From: Flavobacteriaceae bacterium UBA3159
Lineage (GTDB): Bacteria > Bacteroidota > Bacteroidia > Flavobacteriales > Flavobacteriaceae
Length of the DNA stretch: 64,000 nucleotides
NCBI GenBank assembly: GCA_002364535.1
Contig: DEYL01000063.1
Location: 29,313-93,312, forward strand
Direction of reading: 5' to 3'
A program made the position numbers and the translations under genes. The notes beneath the pieces were generated by a model. That model did not search any database and was not told the DNA's origin. It worked only from the letters and a program-made list of their open reading frames with translations. This document shows, piece by piece, positions 8,702 through 16,811 of the stretch; within the stretch, counting starts at the first letter, position 1, and each line of letters begins with the position of its first letter.

Positions 8702-9730
8702 CTATTTTTCGCCCCTATTCTGGTTGGCAAGGTCTTTTTTCTCTTTTCTATTAAAGTAAATACTACGAGCCAAAAATATCGCATTTCTGAAAGATTCGGT
8801 TTCGGCAACCCCTTTTCCCGCAATTTCAAAAGCCGTCCCATGATCGGGTGAAGTCCTGACCTTACTAAGTCCAGCAGTAAAATTGACACCCGCTCCGAAA
8901 GTCAAAGTTTTGAATGGTATCAGACCTTGATCATGATAAATGGCCAAAATAGCATCAAATTGGAGGTGGATTTGATGGCCAAAAAAACTGTCGGCAGCAT
9001 AAGGGCCATAAACCAAATGACCCGATGCAGATAATTCTTGTATCAATGGATGCGTAATTTGATCATCCTCTTTACCGATTACACCTTTATCTCCTGTATG
9101 GGGGTTGAGTCCCAATACTGCTATTTTGGGTCGGCTGATGTTAAAATCCTTTTTTAAAGAGTCTTCTAACTGTTGGATTTTTTCTCTTAACAATTTAGGG
9201 GTGAGTAGTCTGGAAATGTCTTTAACAGCAATATGATCACTGACCAAGGCTACTTTTAATGACTCAGAAACCATAAACATCAAACTATTTCCATCGAGTT
9301 CTTTGGCCAAGTAATCGGTATGGCCCGGAAAGTTAAAATCCTCAGATTGAATCGTTTCTTTGTTGATCGGGGCAGTGACCAGGGCATCAATCTCTCCTTT
9401 TTTTAGGGCCATGGTGGCTGTTTTTAAGGATTCGAAAGCGAGTTTACCTGCTGTTTTTGAAGCTTCTCCAAAAACCAATTTAGCCTCGGTCATGGGAAGA
9501 TCGAATACACTCAACTGTGCCTTTTGAAATTTTTGGTTATTCTTTTTCAAGACCAGACTGGAATTGAGCTGAAAATGTTTTTTTTGGTTTTCCAGTAACT
9601 TGATCGGTGCAAAAATCAGGGGCGTAAAAAATTCAAATAACCTTCGATCTTCAAAAATTTTTAAAATAATTTCAATCCCAATCCCATTTGGATCTCCTAT
9701 GGAAATGCCCAGCTTTATTTTCCCCAACAT
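8702..9730 (-). CDS. pdxA: 4-hydroxythreonine-4-phosphate dehydrogenase
   Basis: PdxA oxidises 4-phosphohydroxy-L-threonine in the DXP-dependent route to pyridoxal phosphate, the cofactor used by Alr in this window. Motifs include ISIGDPNGIGIE at the N-terminus, PGHTDYLAKEL (metal His), LGLNPHTGDKG, GPYAADSFF and YHDQGLIPFKTL with the second metal His. At 342 residues it is full length. It is divergent from ribE, with 53 bp between starts. A -7-like box TACATTTG (complement of 9762-9769) could serve pdxA. The gap to yceD is about 60 bp, so co-transcription with yceD-rpmF is possible. Confidence 0.95.
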   Translation of the reverse strand: MLGKIKLGISIGDPNGIGIEIILKIFEDRRLFEFFTPLIFAPIKLLENQKKHFQLNSSLVLKKNNQKFQKAQLSVFDLPMTEAKLVFGEASKTAGKLAFESLKTATMALKKGEIDALVTAPINKETIQSEDFNFPGHTDYLAKELDGNSLMFMVSESLKVALVSDHIAVKDISRLLTPKLLREKIQQLEDSLKKDFNISRPKIAVLGLNPHTGDKGVIGKEDDQITHPLIQELSASGHLVYGPYAADSFFGHQIHLQFDAILAIYHDQGLIPFKTLTFGAGVNFTAGLSKVRTSPDHGTAFEIAGKGVAETESFRNAIFLARSIYFNRKEKKDLANQNRGEK

Positions 9731-9783
9731 TGGTGTCGCTTTTATTCCTAATTTTACATCACAAATGTAATTAAATCTAACTG

Positions 9784-10374
9784 ATGTTTACTGGAATCAT
9801 TGAGGCGTTTGGGAAAGTGGTCAACTTGGAAAAAGACCAAGAGAATCTTAACATCAGCCTTGAAAGTAGTTTGACCCAAGAATTAAAAATAGACCAAAGC
9901 TTAGCTCACAATGGTGTTTGTCTCACAGTGGTGGAGACAACCGCTGATCGATACAAGGTTACTGCCATTCAAGAAACTTTGGAAAAATCGAATCTTGGGA
10001 GGATTAAAATTGGTGATTTGATCAACCTTGAAAGGGCCATGATAATGAACAGTCGATTGGACGGTCACATTGTTCAAGGCCATGTGGATCAAATCGGCTT
10101 TTGCATCGGAATCGATTTTAGGGGTGGAAGCTGGTTTTTTGACTTTGAATATGACGAAAATCAAAAAAACATTACCATAGAGAAGGGTTCTATCTGTGTC
10201 AATGGTGTCAGTCTCACTGTAGTTAACTCGGGGCTGAATCACTTCTCTGTGGCCATCATTCCCTATACCTATAAACATACCAATTTCCACCTGATCCAAA
10301 AAGGAAATACGGTAAATTTGGAATTTGATATGATTGGAAAATACATTTCAAAGCTTCACCGTTTGTATACATAA
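9784..10374 (+). CDS. ribE: riboflavin synthase, alpha subunit
   Basis: Riboflavin synthase dismutates two lumazine molecules to form riboflavin. The protein has the two lumazine-binding repeats of the family. The first begins MFTGIIEAFGKV and contains SLAHNGVCLTVVE. The second begins near residue 98 with GHIVQGHVDQIG and contains GSICVNGVSLTVV. It is 196 residues, complete. It is transcribed away from pdxA. The 53-bp gap is too short to hold an FMN riboswitch and I see none. Confidence 0.96.
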   Translation: MFTGIIEAFGKVVNLEKDQENLNISLESSLTQELKIDQSLAHNGVCLTVVETTADRYKVTAIQETLEKSNLGRIKIGDLINLERAMIMNSRLDGHIVQGHVDQIGFCIGIDFRGGSWFFDFEYDENQKNITIEKGSICVNGVSLTVVNSGLNHFSVAIIPYTYKHTNFHLIQKGNTVNLEFDMIGKYISKLHRLYT

Positions 10375-10410
10375 AAATATTTAGGTTATATTTAAAGAAA
10401 CTTATCTATC

Positions 10411-11679
10411 ATGGGCATTCTTGAATTATCTACTATATTAATTACATTAGCTGCTGTTTTTACACTTATTAATATCCGAATTTTAAAGCTCCCTCAAACT
10501 ATAGGTTTAATGATTTTGGCACTTTTTTTATCAGTAATTGTTGCCATAGTGGGAGTTGTTTTTCCACAGGTATTTGAAACCGTGTCAAAAATCACCAAAG
10601 AGTTTGACTTCAGTGAATTATTGGTCAATGTTATGTTGCCTTTTTTACTTTTTGCTGGTGCAATGAGCGTAAATGTTCATGAATTATTAAAAGACAAAGT
10701 AACTATTTTACTCTTAGCTAGTTTTGGTGTTATTTTTTCCACTTTTGCCGTTGGTTCCGGAGTTTATTGGTTAGTCGAGCAGCCATTATTTGGTCTAAAT
10801 ACTATGGGATTGACATATATAGACTGTCTTTTGTTTGGTGCCTTAATAGCTCCTACAGATCCCATTGCAGTTTTGGCCATGATAAAAAAAATGAATTTAT
10901 CTTCTATAACAGAAACCCGAATTGCAGGAGAATCACTTTTTAACGACGGTATTGGTGTAGTAGTTTTTTTAACCCTCTTAAGTATCAAACAGGACGGTGT
11001 AGAAAACATTACTGTCGCTGCAGTTGGAAGCTTGTTTGTTACAGAAGTTTTGGGGGGAGTTGCCCTAGGATCAGTTATGGGTTATTTTGGTCTCAAACTT
11101 TTAAAATATATTGAAAACGAACATACCGAGCTAGAAGTTTTAATTACCATCTCATTAGTTTTACTACTACCTATTATATCTCACTATTTTCATTTTTCTG
11201 CAGTTCTAGGGGTAGTGATGATGGGATTATTTTTAAACCAAAATCTAGACGTAGATAAAAGTGAAGATGGTTTACAAAAAGCAATGGGTGATTATGTATA
11301 CAAGTTTTGGCACCTTTTAGATGAAACTTTAAATGCCATTTTATTCATACTTATTGGACTGGAGATCATAATGATTTTTGAATCTTTCCAGTTGCCATTC
11401 ATTACCATTTCCGCTCTGGTAATTATTTTGGTAGTTGTGTCAAGAGGCATAGGTGTAAGCATTCCCATCGCCTTTTTATCACTTTTCAAAAAGTTTGAAG
11501 AGAAAACTGCATTGATCATCACTTGGGGTGGACTCAGAGGAGGCTTGAGCGTAGCTTTAGCTCTCAACCTGCCCGATGATATAGGAGAGGGAAAAGCCTT
11601 GATTCTTTTTCTAACCTATGTTATTGTATTGTTTACCATTTTGGTGCAAGGGCTTACGCTAAAAAACATTGTAAAATAA
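10411..11679 (+). CDS. CPA1-family sodium/proton antiporter
   Basis: This 422-residue protein is almost entirely hydrophobic, with about 12 predicted membrane helices, and belongs to the monovalent cation:proton antiporter-1 family (NhaP/NHE-like). Family motifs are FGALIAPTDPIAVLAM, the ion-binding pair in IAGESLFNDGIGVVVFL (Asn-Asp), and TWGGLRGGLSVALAL near the C-terminus. It would exchange Na+ (or K+) for H+ across the inner membrane, which suits a marine organism. It ends without the long cytoplasmic tail of eukaryotic NHEs. Substrate preference cannot be read from sequence. It stands 36 bp after ribE. Confidence 0.9.
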   Translation: MGILELSTILITLAAVFTLINIRILKLPQTIGLMILALFLSVIVAIVGVVFPQVFETVSKITKEFDFSELLVNVMLPFLLFAGAMSVNVHELLKDKVTILLLASFGVIFSTFAVGSGVYWLVEQPLFGLNTMGLTYIDCLLFGALIAPTDPIAVLAMIKKMNLSSITETRIAGESLFNDGIGVVVFLTLLSIKQDGVENITVAAVGSLFVTEVLGGVALGSVMGYFGLKLLKYIENEHTELEVLITISLVLLLPIISHYFHFSAVLGVVMMGLFLNQNLDVDKSEDGLQKAMGDYVYKFWHLLDETLNAILFILIGLEIIMIFESFQLPFITISALVIILVVVSRGIGVSIPIAFLSLFKKFEEKTALIITWGGLRGGLSVALALNLPDDIGEGKALILFLTYVIVLFTILVQGLTLKNIVK

Positions 11680-11772
11680 TCGGCAGAAATTTTTTGTCTG
11701 CTTATCTTTGACAGAGAGAAGTTAACGCTGTGACAACAGCTATGTCTAACTAATATAGAAAGGAGGTGTCAA

Positions 11773-11835
11773 ATGTCTTACATATATAATTTAGGGAAGT
11801 TAGGACAGCAGATACCTACGAGTACTGTTTTCTAA
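11773..11835 (+). CDS. 20-residue peptide gene or structured small RNA with a consensus Shine-Dalgarno
   Basis: A 20-codon reading frame, MSYIYNLGKLGQQIPTSTVF, starts 5 nt after AAAGGAGGTG (11758-11767). That 10-mer is fully complementary to the conserved 3' end of bacterial 16S rRNA. Such sites are rare in Bacteroidota, where most genes lack them, and no other gene here has one. A small hairpin (GCTGT/ACAGC, 11727-11740) precedes it, and a strong terminator (11856-11887) follows 20 nt after the stop. The unit is self-contained, about 170 nt. A TATCTTTG -7-like box lies at 11703-11710, though no well-spaced -33 TTG was found. I do not recognise the peptide. It may be a leader peptide, a small protein, or an RNA that binds ribosomes. 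Confidence 0.5.
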   Translation: MSYIYNLGKLGQQIPTSTVF

Positions 11836-11855
11836 GCTATCCTTATCTATAAGTC

Positions 11856-11887
11856 AAATGCGAGCCGATGGGCTCGCATTTTTTTTA
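11856..11887 (+). terminator. strong intrinsic terminator
   Basis: An 11-bp perfect GC-rich stem (AAATGCGAGCC, 11856-11866, with GGCTCGCATTT, 11871-11881), a GATG tetraloop and a continuous T-run. It ends the small transcription unit around 11773-11835 and shields the glycosyltransferase at 11958. Confidence 0.9.
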
Positions 11888-11957
11888 TCTTTTTACAAGC
11901 AGGCCCATAAAATACTTTAATTAATATAGTGTACAATTATACTTATCTTTAGACAAT

Positions 11958-12692
11958 ATGCAAAAAGATCTGGCCATCGTAATCCCTTGCTATAATGAAG
12001 CGGATCGTTTGCCCGTTTCCCAGTTTGAAAACTTCCTGTCGCTTCAGCCTAAGGTATCAGTTTTTTTTGTCAATGACGGTTCTAAAGACAAAACCGATGG
12101 GGTACTCTTTGCATTAAAAAATAAATTTCCCGTTCAAATTGAAGTAGACAGCATGGCACAAAATGGTGGAAAGGCCAATGCTATTTATACAGGTTTTCGT
12201 CAGCTACTAAAACACAAGAACTTCAAAAAAGTAGCCTATCTAGATGCTGACCTGGCGACCAGCCTTGAAGAATGTCTGCGCTTGTCAGAGCAGGTTAAAG
12301 AAAAGGTAGTATTGGCCTTTGGGTCGAGAATTTTAAAACTGGACAACCATATCAAAAGAAAATGGTACCGTTTTATATTGGGAAGAGTGGTGGCTACTGC
12401 CATCTCCAATGTATTGAATTTAAGCATATACGATTCTCAATGCGGTTGCAAAATTTTTGAAGCCCAAACCGCTGAGAAAATATTCGACCAGCCCTTTATT
12501 TCGAAATGGCTTTTCGATGTTGAAATTTTCTTTAGAATGATAAGTCTTTTCGGAAGATCCGAGATTCAAAATCATCTGAGGGAAATTCCTCTTAGGGCTT
12601 GGGTAGATACCCCTGATTCCAGAGTCAGTCCCATATATTTTTTTACTTTATGGTGGGATCTTTTTAAAATTTCAAAAAAGTATAAAAGTTGA
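11958..12692 (+). CDS. family 2 glycosyltransferase, polyprenyl-phosphate type
   Basis: This 244-residue GT-A fold enzyme has VIPCYNEADRLP at the start, VNDGSKDKT at about 40 and a DxD-type YLDADLATSLEE motif near 95, resembling dolichyl/undecaprenyl-phosphate glucose or mannose synthases. It lacks membrane helices, so it probably acts at the inner face of the membrane, loading a sugar onto the polyprenyl carrier. The next gene encodes a membrane glycosyltransferase that uses such carriers, and the two overlap by 4 nt (TTGA), so the pair likely works as donor synthase and transferase. Sugar identity cannot be told. Confidence 0.85.
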   Translation: MQKDLAIVIPCYNEADRLPVSQFENFLSLQPKVSVFFVNDGSKDKTDGVLFALKNKFPVQIEVDSMAQNGGKANAIYTGFRQLLKHKNFKKVAYLDADLATSLEECLRLSEQVKEKVVLAFGSRILKLDNHIKRKWYRFILGRVVATAISNVLNLSIYDSQCGCKIFEAQTAEKIFDQPFISKWLFDVEIFFRMISLFGRSEIQNHLREIPLRAWVDTPDSRVSPIYFFTLWWDLFKISKKYKS

Positions 12693-14092
12693 GCTTAGTA
12701 GAAAAAATGAAAAACGATTTCAGATCGCCCTATGGCTGGGTGTTTGTTCTTCTGGCATTAATTCGCTTATTTTTCAATGCCGTCATTCCACTGACAGACA
12801 AAACGGAGGCTCGCTATGGAGAGATTGCCCGATTGATGGCTGAAACGGGTAATTGGATTGTTCCACAAATAGATTACGGTGTCCCTTTTTGGGCCAAACC
12901 TCCACTGTCTACTTGGCTTTCTGCCGGTTCCATCAGTCTGTTGGGAGACGATGAATTTGCCCTTAGGCTCCCCTTTTGGATCATGGCGATTTCAATCGCC
13001 TTACTTCTGATCCCCTATGGTCACCAAAAAAAAATCAATGGTTTGATCCCGGGAATTGTCCTTCTTACACTTCCCGAATTTTTTCTTCATGCCGGAGTAC
13101 TCTCTACCGATTTGATGCTCTCCTTTTCGGTTGCTATAACGATGATTGGGTTCTGGGAGTTCCTCCATTCTGAAAAAAGTAGAATCTCAGGATTACTTTT
13201 TTTTGTCGGTATAGGTTTGGGATTGTTGGCCAAAGGCCCAATCATTGGTGTGTTGAGTTTCCCTCCCCTGTTCGTCTGGTGCATTATTCATCGAATTTCA
13301 TTAAAAAGGATCTTTCAAATTCCTTGGCTATTGGGAGGGCTTTTAAGCCTCTTGATTGCCTTTCCTTGGTACTATCTAATGGAGGTCAATTCACCGGGTT
13401 TTATAGAGTATTTTTTGGTGGGAGAACACTTCCTGCGTTTTATAGACTCCTCTTGGTCGGGGGATAAATATGGTTTTCCTAAACAACAACCTTTAGGGAT
13501 CATTTGGGCCTTTCTATTGGCCGGTGCTTTGCCTTGGTCTTTTGTCCTTATGGGCCAACTGAAAAACAAATTGAAAAAAGTGTGGGATGACCCCTGGCAA
13601 CTTTTCCTGTGGCTATGGATTTTGTGGACACCCTTTTTCTTTACTTTTTCAAAAAGTTTGATCCATACCTACACCCTTCCGGTAATGATACCTATTGCGC
13701 TTTTAATCACCCATCATTGGCCCACATTGGAGAGAAAAAAATCAATGTTCTATATTGCTGTCGGTCTGCCTGTTTTGTTGATTGGGGTTTACTTTTTGGA
13801 ACCCACACAAAAGATCCTCTCCAGTAGTACAGACAAAACGCTGGTATTCCATCCCGAAGTAGAGTCATCAGAGCTTTATGCCTTCCCCTTCAAATCTTAT
13901 TCCAGTCAGTTTTACTCCAAGGGGAAAATAAAAATCATTACTCCCGATGCCTTGGAAAAAATGGTTGAAGACTCCACCTCCTTTTCTATCATCATCAAAA
14001 AAAGACAGCTCGAAGATTTCCCCTCTGAAGTTATGAGCAAACTAAAACTGCTGAGGGAGAGAAGAAAAGATGGACTTTATCAATTAAAATAA
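12689..14092 (+). CDS. ArnT/PMT-like membrane glycosyltransferase
   Basis: This 467-residue protein has about ten membrane helices. Its first large periplasmic loop contains DKTEARYGEIARLMAETGNW followed by PFWAKPPLSTWLSA, the hallmark of the ArnT/PMT (GT39/GT83) group. These enzymes transfer a sugar from a polyprenyl-phosphate donor to lipid A, lipids or proteins on the periplasmic side. A soluble C-terminal tail of about 90 residues follows. It begins at TTG 12689, overlapping the previous stop. An ATG at 12707 is an alternative start. The acceptor is unknown. Confidence 0.85.
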   Translation: MSLVEKMKNDFRSPYGWVFVLLALIRLFFNAVIPLTDKTEARYGEIARLMAETGNWIVPQIDYGVPFWAKPPLSTWLSAGSISLLGDDEFALRLPFWIMAISIALLLIPYGHQKKINGLIPGIVLLTLPEFFLHAGVLSTDLMLSFSVAITMIGFWEFLHSEKSRISGLLFFVGIGLGLLAKGPIIGVLSFPPLFVWCIIHRISLKRIFQIPWLLGGLLSLLIAFPWYYLMEVNSPGFIEYFLVGEHFLRFIDSSWSGDKYGFPKQQPLGIIWAFLLAGALPWSFVLMGQLKNKLKKVWDDPWQLFLWLWILWTPFFFTFSKSLIHTYTLPVMIPIALLITHHWPTLERKKSMFYIAVGLPVLLIGVYFLEPTQKILSSSTDKTLVFHPEVESSELYAFPFKSYSSQFYSKGKIKIITPDALEKMVEDSTSFSIIIKKRQLEDFPSEVMSKLKLLRERRKDGLYQLK

Positions 14093-14166
14093 ATTCAAAT
14101 ATTACTTTTATACCTTGATTAAATTTTGTGAGCCATGAATGTATTCAATGAAATTATGTAAACAAG

Positions 14167-16623
14167 ATGAATAGAAAATGTATTGTTAGTCTCATTTTGG
14201 TTTGTTTAATATCCTTCGGTGCTCAGGGTCAGATTTCGGGAATCGTACTGGATAAAAACACAGACCTCCCCATCGAGTATGCGACAATACTTTTAAAACA
14301 AGATGGTAAAATTTTGGAAGGTACCATTTCAAAACCTGACGGTAGTTTTCTCCTCCCGGATAGCGTCAATGGCAAATTCTCACTAGAAATCTCATTTCTT
14401 GGTTATCAGACCATAGAAACGGGAAGTGTTGATGCCCAAAAAAACACTCCTTTTGATTTGGGAGTCATCAGTCTACAATCCAGCCAAAATATACTGGATG
14501 AAGTAGTTGTTGACGCTCAACGCACCGCCATTCGAAATAAGATTGACCGACAGGTATATTCTGCCAGTGAATTTTCAACCGTCAAGGGTGGAACAGGAGT
14601 TGATGTCATCAGAAATCTGCCTTCCCTTGCCATTAACGGCTTGGGTGAAATAACCTTAAGAGGAAGCACCGGTTTTGTGGTGTTGTTAAACAGCAAACCC
14701 TTGCAGTCTGATATTCAAAGTTTATTGAGTCAAATCCCTGCCAACAGTATCGAAAATATCGAGGTCATTACTGCTCCGTCTGCACAATACGATGCAGAGG
14801 GAAAAACAGGGATTATAAATATACTGACCCTAAAAAATGCTTTACAAGGCGACTATTTTCAGGTGAATACTCTCTTGGGCGCTCCCTCCATCGAAGACTA
14901 TGAAAACACACAACCCTCTGAACGTTTTGGCGCAGACATCACCTACAATACTGTTCGGGAAAAATGGAATTTTTCGTCAGGCTTGAGCTTTCAAAGAAAT
15001 GACCTCTCAGGAAGGAGAGAAGGCGACGTGTATACCATCATTGGGGATAAGTATACCCGATTTCCCTCAGATGGAGAACGCAGCTTTGACGAAATCAATT
15101 ATTCAGGAAGGTTAACTGCAGATTATCAATTATCGGATCAGGACTTGTTTTCACTTGGACTTTATGCTGGAAAAAGAACTAAAGAACGAACTGCTGATAT
15201 TCTCTATTATAACAATCGTGCCACCACCGATAAAACTGACTCCCAATTTCAATATTACAATGAAAATCTGAGGATCAGAAAAAGTGATTTTGTCTTGGGG
15301 AGTTTGGATTACGATCATCTCTTTGAAAATTCGGCTCAACTCAACACCTCCATTCTGTATGAGTACACCCTTTTGGGAGGTCCTACCACCAACAGAAATT
15401 TGGGCCATCCCGACCATACAATAGTCTATCAAGACGAATACAATACCAACGATAACCCTCTGTACGGTTTGCGAGTCAATTTGGATTACACTTTCAAGCC
15501 CCTCAGTATCGGTAGCCTTAAAATGGGTTACCAATACAGAAATCTTGACCACAGCGGAGATTTTGTTTACGAGCGAAAAAACAATGAAACACAGCTTTTT
15601 GAATTGGTTCCCGAATTTTCGAGTGAAGTCAATCTCAAACGATCCATACATGCAGCATATTTACAATACAACGCCCGCCTTGAAAAATGGCATTTTGCAG
15701 CCGGTTTGCGTTTGGAAAATATGCAAAGGGACTTGTCTTTAAAAGACAAAGTAGGAACATTGGATGAAAACTATTCACTCTATTTTACCAAGCTTTTTCC
15801 ATCTAGTAGTGTTTCTTACAAATTAAAAAAAGATTTTTCCTTAAGTCTTGCATTTAGTAAAAGAGTCGAGCGAACCACTACCTTTAAGATGAACCCATTT
15901 CCTGAAAGAGAACATTCAGAGACACTCGAGCAAGGTGACCCTAACCTAAACCCTGAATTTATAGATCAAGTAGAATTTGGAATAAATAAAAAGACTAAAA
16001 AAGGGAACACTAGATTTTTTAAAGTTTACTATCGCTCTGTTAAAGACTTGATAAATAGGGTCAATACCGTATACAATGACACAATTTTAAATCGTATTTA
16101 TTCAAATGTTGGAAATGCTAAAGTAATTGGAAGAGAAAACGGAGGGGAATATAGTTTCGGTAAAAAATTAAAAATTTTTTATTCAACTAGCTTTTACTAT
16201 TACATAATTAAAGGATCATTTGACGATGATATTATAAACACAGATGACTATGTATATAGTTTAAATATAAATGGTACTTATAATTTCTCAAGTAATACTT
16301 TTATACAGTTTAATTTAAATTATCTATCAAAAAAAATAACTGCCCAAGGAAAAGATTCTGAGTACTACTCTCCTAATTTAACTTTAACAAAGCTTTTTTG
16401 GAACAAGCAATTGACTGCTACACTGCAATGGAAAAATATTGATATGGGGTTGATGAATAGCAATGAACAACGGATTACTACCCGTAGGGCGGGAGAATTT
16501 TACACCACCACCAATTATGTTTATGAGGTAGATATGATCCTACTCAGCCTTAGTTACAACTTCAACAATAGAAAAAACACCGCCAAATTCATCGATAGTG
16601 AATTTGGAAAACGGGAGTTTTAA
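14167..16623 (+). CDS. TonB-dependent outer-membrane receptor-like protein (CarboxypepD_reg, plug, barrel)
   Basis: An 818-residue outer-membrane protein with a signal peptide ending near FGAQGQ. A carboxypeptidase-regulatory-like Ig domain (about 22-110, ISGIVLDKNTDLPIEYATI) is followed by a plug domain (about 120-220, RNLPSLAINGLGEITLRGS and ENIEVITAPSAQYDAEGKTG) and a beta-barrel. The short plug and this barrel are typical of the outer-membrane beta-barrel family in Bacteroidota rather than SusC. No SusD partner is adjacent. The neighbouring sulfatase operon converges on it with a 4-bp overlap. Ligand is unknown. Base composition drops to AT-rich after about 15950, but the frame stays intact. 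Confidence 0.88.
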   Translation: MNRKCIVSLILVCLISFGAQGQISGIVLDKNTDLPIEYATILLKQDGKILEGTISKPDGSFLLPDSVNGKFSLEISFLGYQTIETGSVDAQKNTPFDLGVISLQSSQNILDEVVVDAQRTAIRNKIDRQVYSASEFSTVKGGTGVDVIRNLPSLAINGLGEITLRGSTGFVVLLNSKPLQSDIQSLLSQIPANSIENIEVITAPSAQYDAEGKTGIINILTLKNALQGDYFQVNTLLGAPSIEDYENTQPSERFGADITYNTVREKWNFSSGLSFQRNDLSGRREGDVYTIIGDKYTRFPSDGERSFDEINYSGRLTADYQLSDQDLFSLGLYAGKRTKERTADILYYNNRATTDKTDSQFQYYNENLRIRKSDFVLGSLDYDHLFENSAQLNTSILYEYTLLGGPTTNRNLGHPDHTIVYQDEYNTNDNPLYGLRVNLDYTFKPLSIGSLKMGYQYRNLDHSGDFVYERKNNETQLFELVPEFSSEVNLKRSIHAAYLQYNARLEKWHFAAGLRLENMQRDLSLKDKVGTLDENYSLYFTKLFPSSSVSYKLKKDFSLSLAFSKRVERTTTFKMNPFPEREHSETLEQGDPNLNPEFIDQVEFGINKKTKKGNTRFFKVYYRSVKDLINRVNTVYNDTILNRIYSNVGNAKVIGRENGGEYSFGKKLKIFYSTSFYYYIIKGSFDDDIINTDDYVYSLNINGTYNFSSNTFIQFNLNYLSKKITAQGKDSEYYSPNLTLTKLFWNKQLTATLQWKNIDMGLMNSNEQRITTRRAGEFYTTTNYVYEVDMILLSLSYNFNNRKNTAKFIDSEFGKREF

Positions 16624-16811
16624 ATTTTGTGAGAGCCGTCACAAAAAGGCATGTCTTTCGATTTGGTGCACCCACATAGGGTAAACCTGTTTCCGTGTTT
16701 TATTGGATTTCCCTCCATATCGGTGAGGTTCACCTTGCCTTCAATTACAATCTGCCCTTTGGCTTTTCTATAAATTCTTGGGGTTCGCTCTTTGTTTAAG
16801 TCTGACGCCAT
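16620..16811 (-). CDS. CDGSH iron-sulfur domain protein
   Basis: A 63-residue protein with the CDGSH cluster ligands C46, C48, C57 and H61 (CGCTKSKDMPFCDGSH), which bind a [2Fe-2S] cluster in this family. Function in bacteria is mostly unknown; proposed roles are electron or cluster transfer. Its start overlaps the end of the sulfatase gene by 1 nt, so it is probably translated as the last cistron of the NIPSNAP-sulfatase operon. The stop overlaps the TonB-dependent receptor end convergently. Confidence 0.9.
   Translation of the reverse strand: MASDLNKERTPRIYRKAKGQIVIEGKVNLTDMEGNPIKHGNRFTLCGCTKSKDMPFCDGSHKI

Noticed and set aside
9731..9783. FMN riboswitch upstream of ribE
   Set aside because: The gap is only 53 bp, too short for the aptamer, and none of its conserved blocks is present.
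15151..15651. 166-residue frame opposite the TonB-dependent receptor
   Set aside because: Antisense shadow of a well-supported gene, with no recognisable features or start context.
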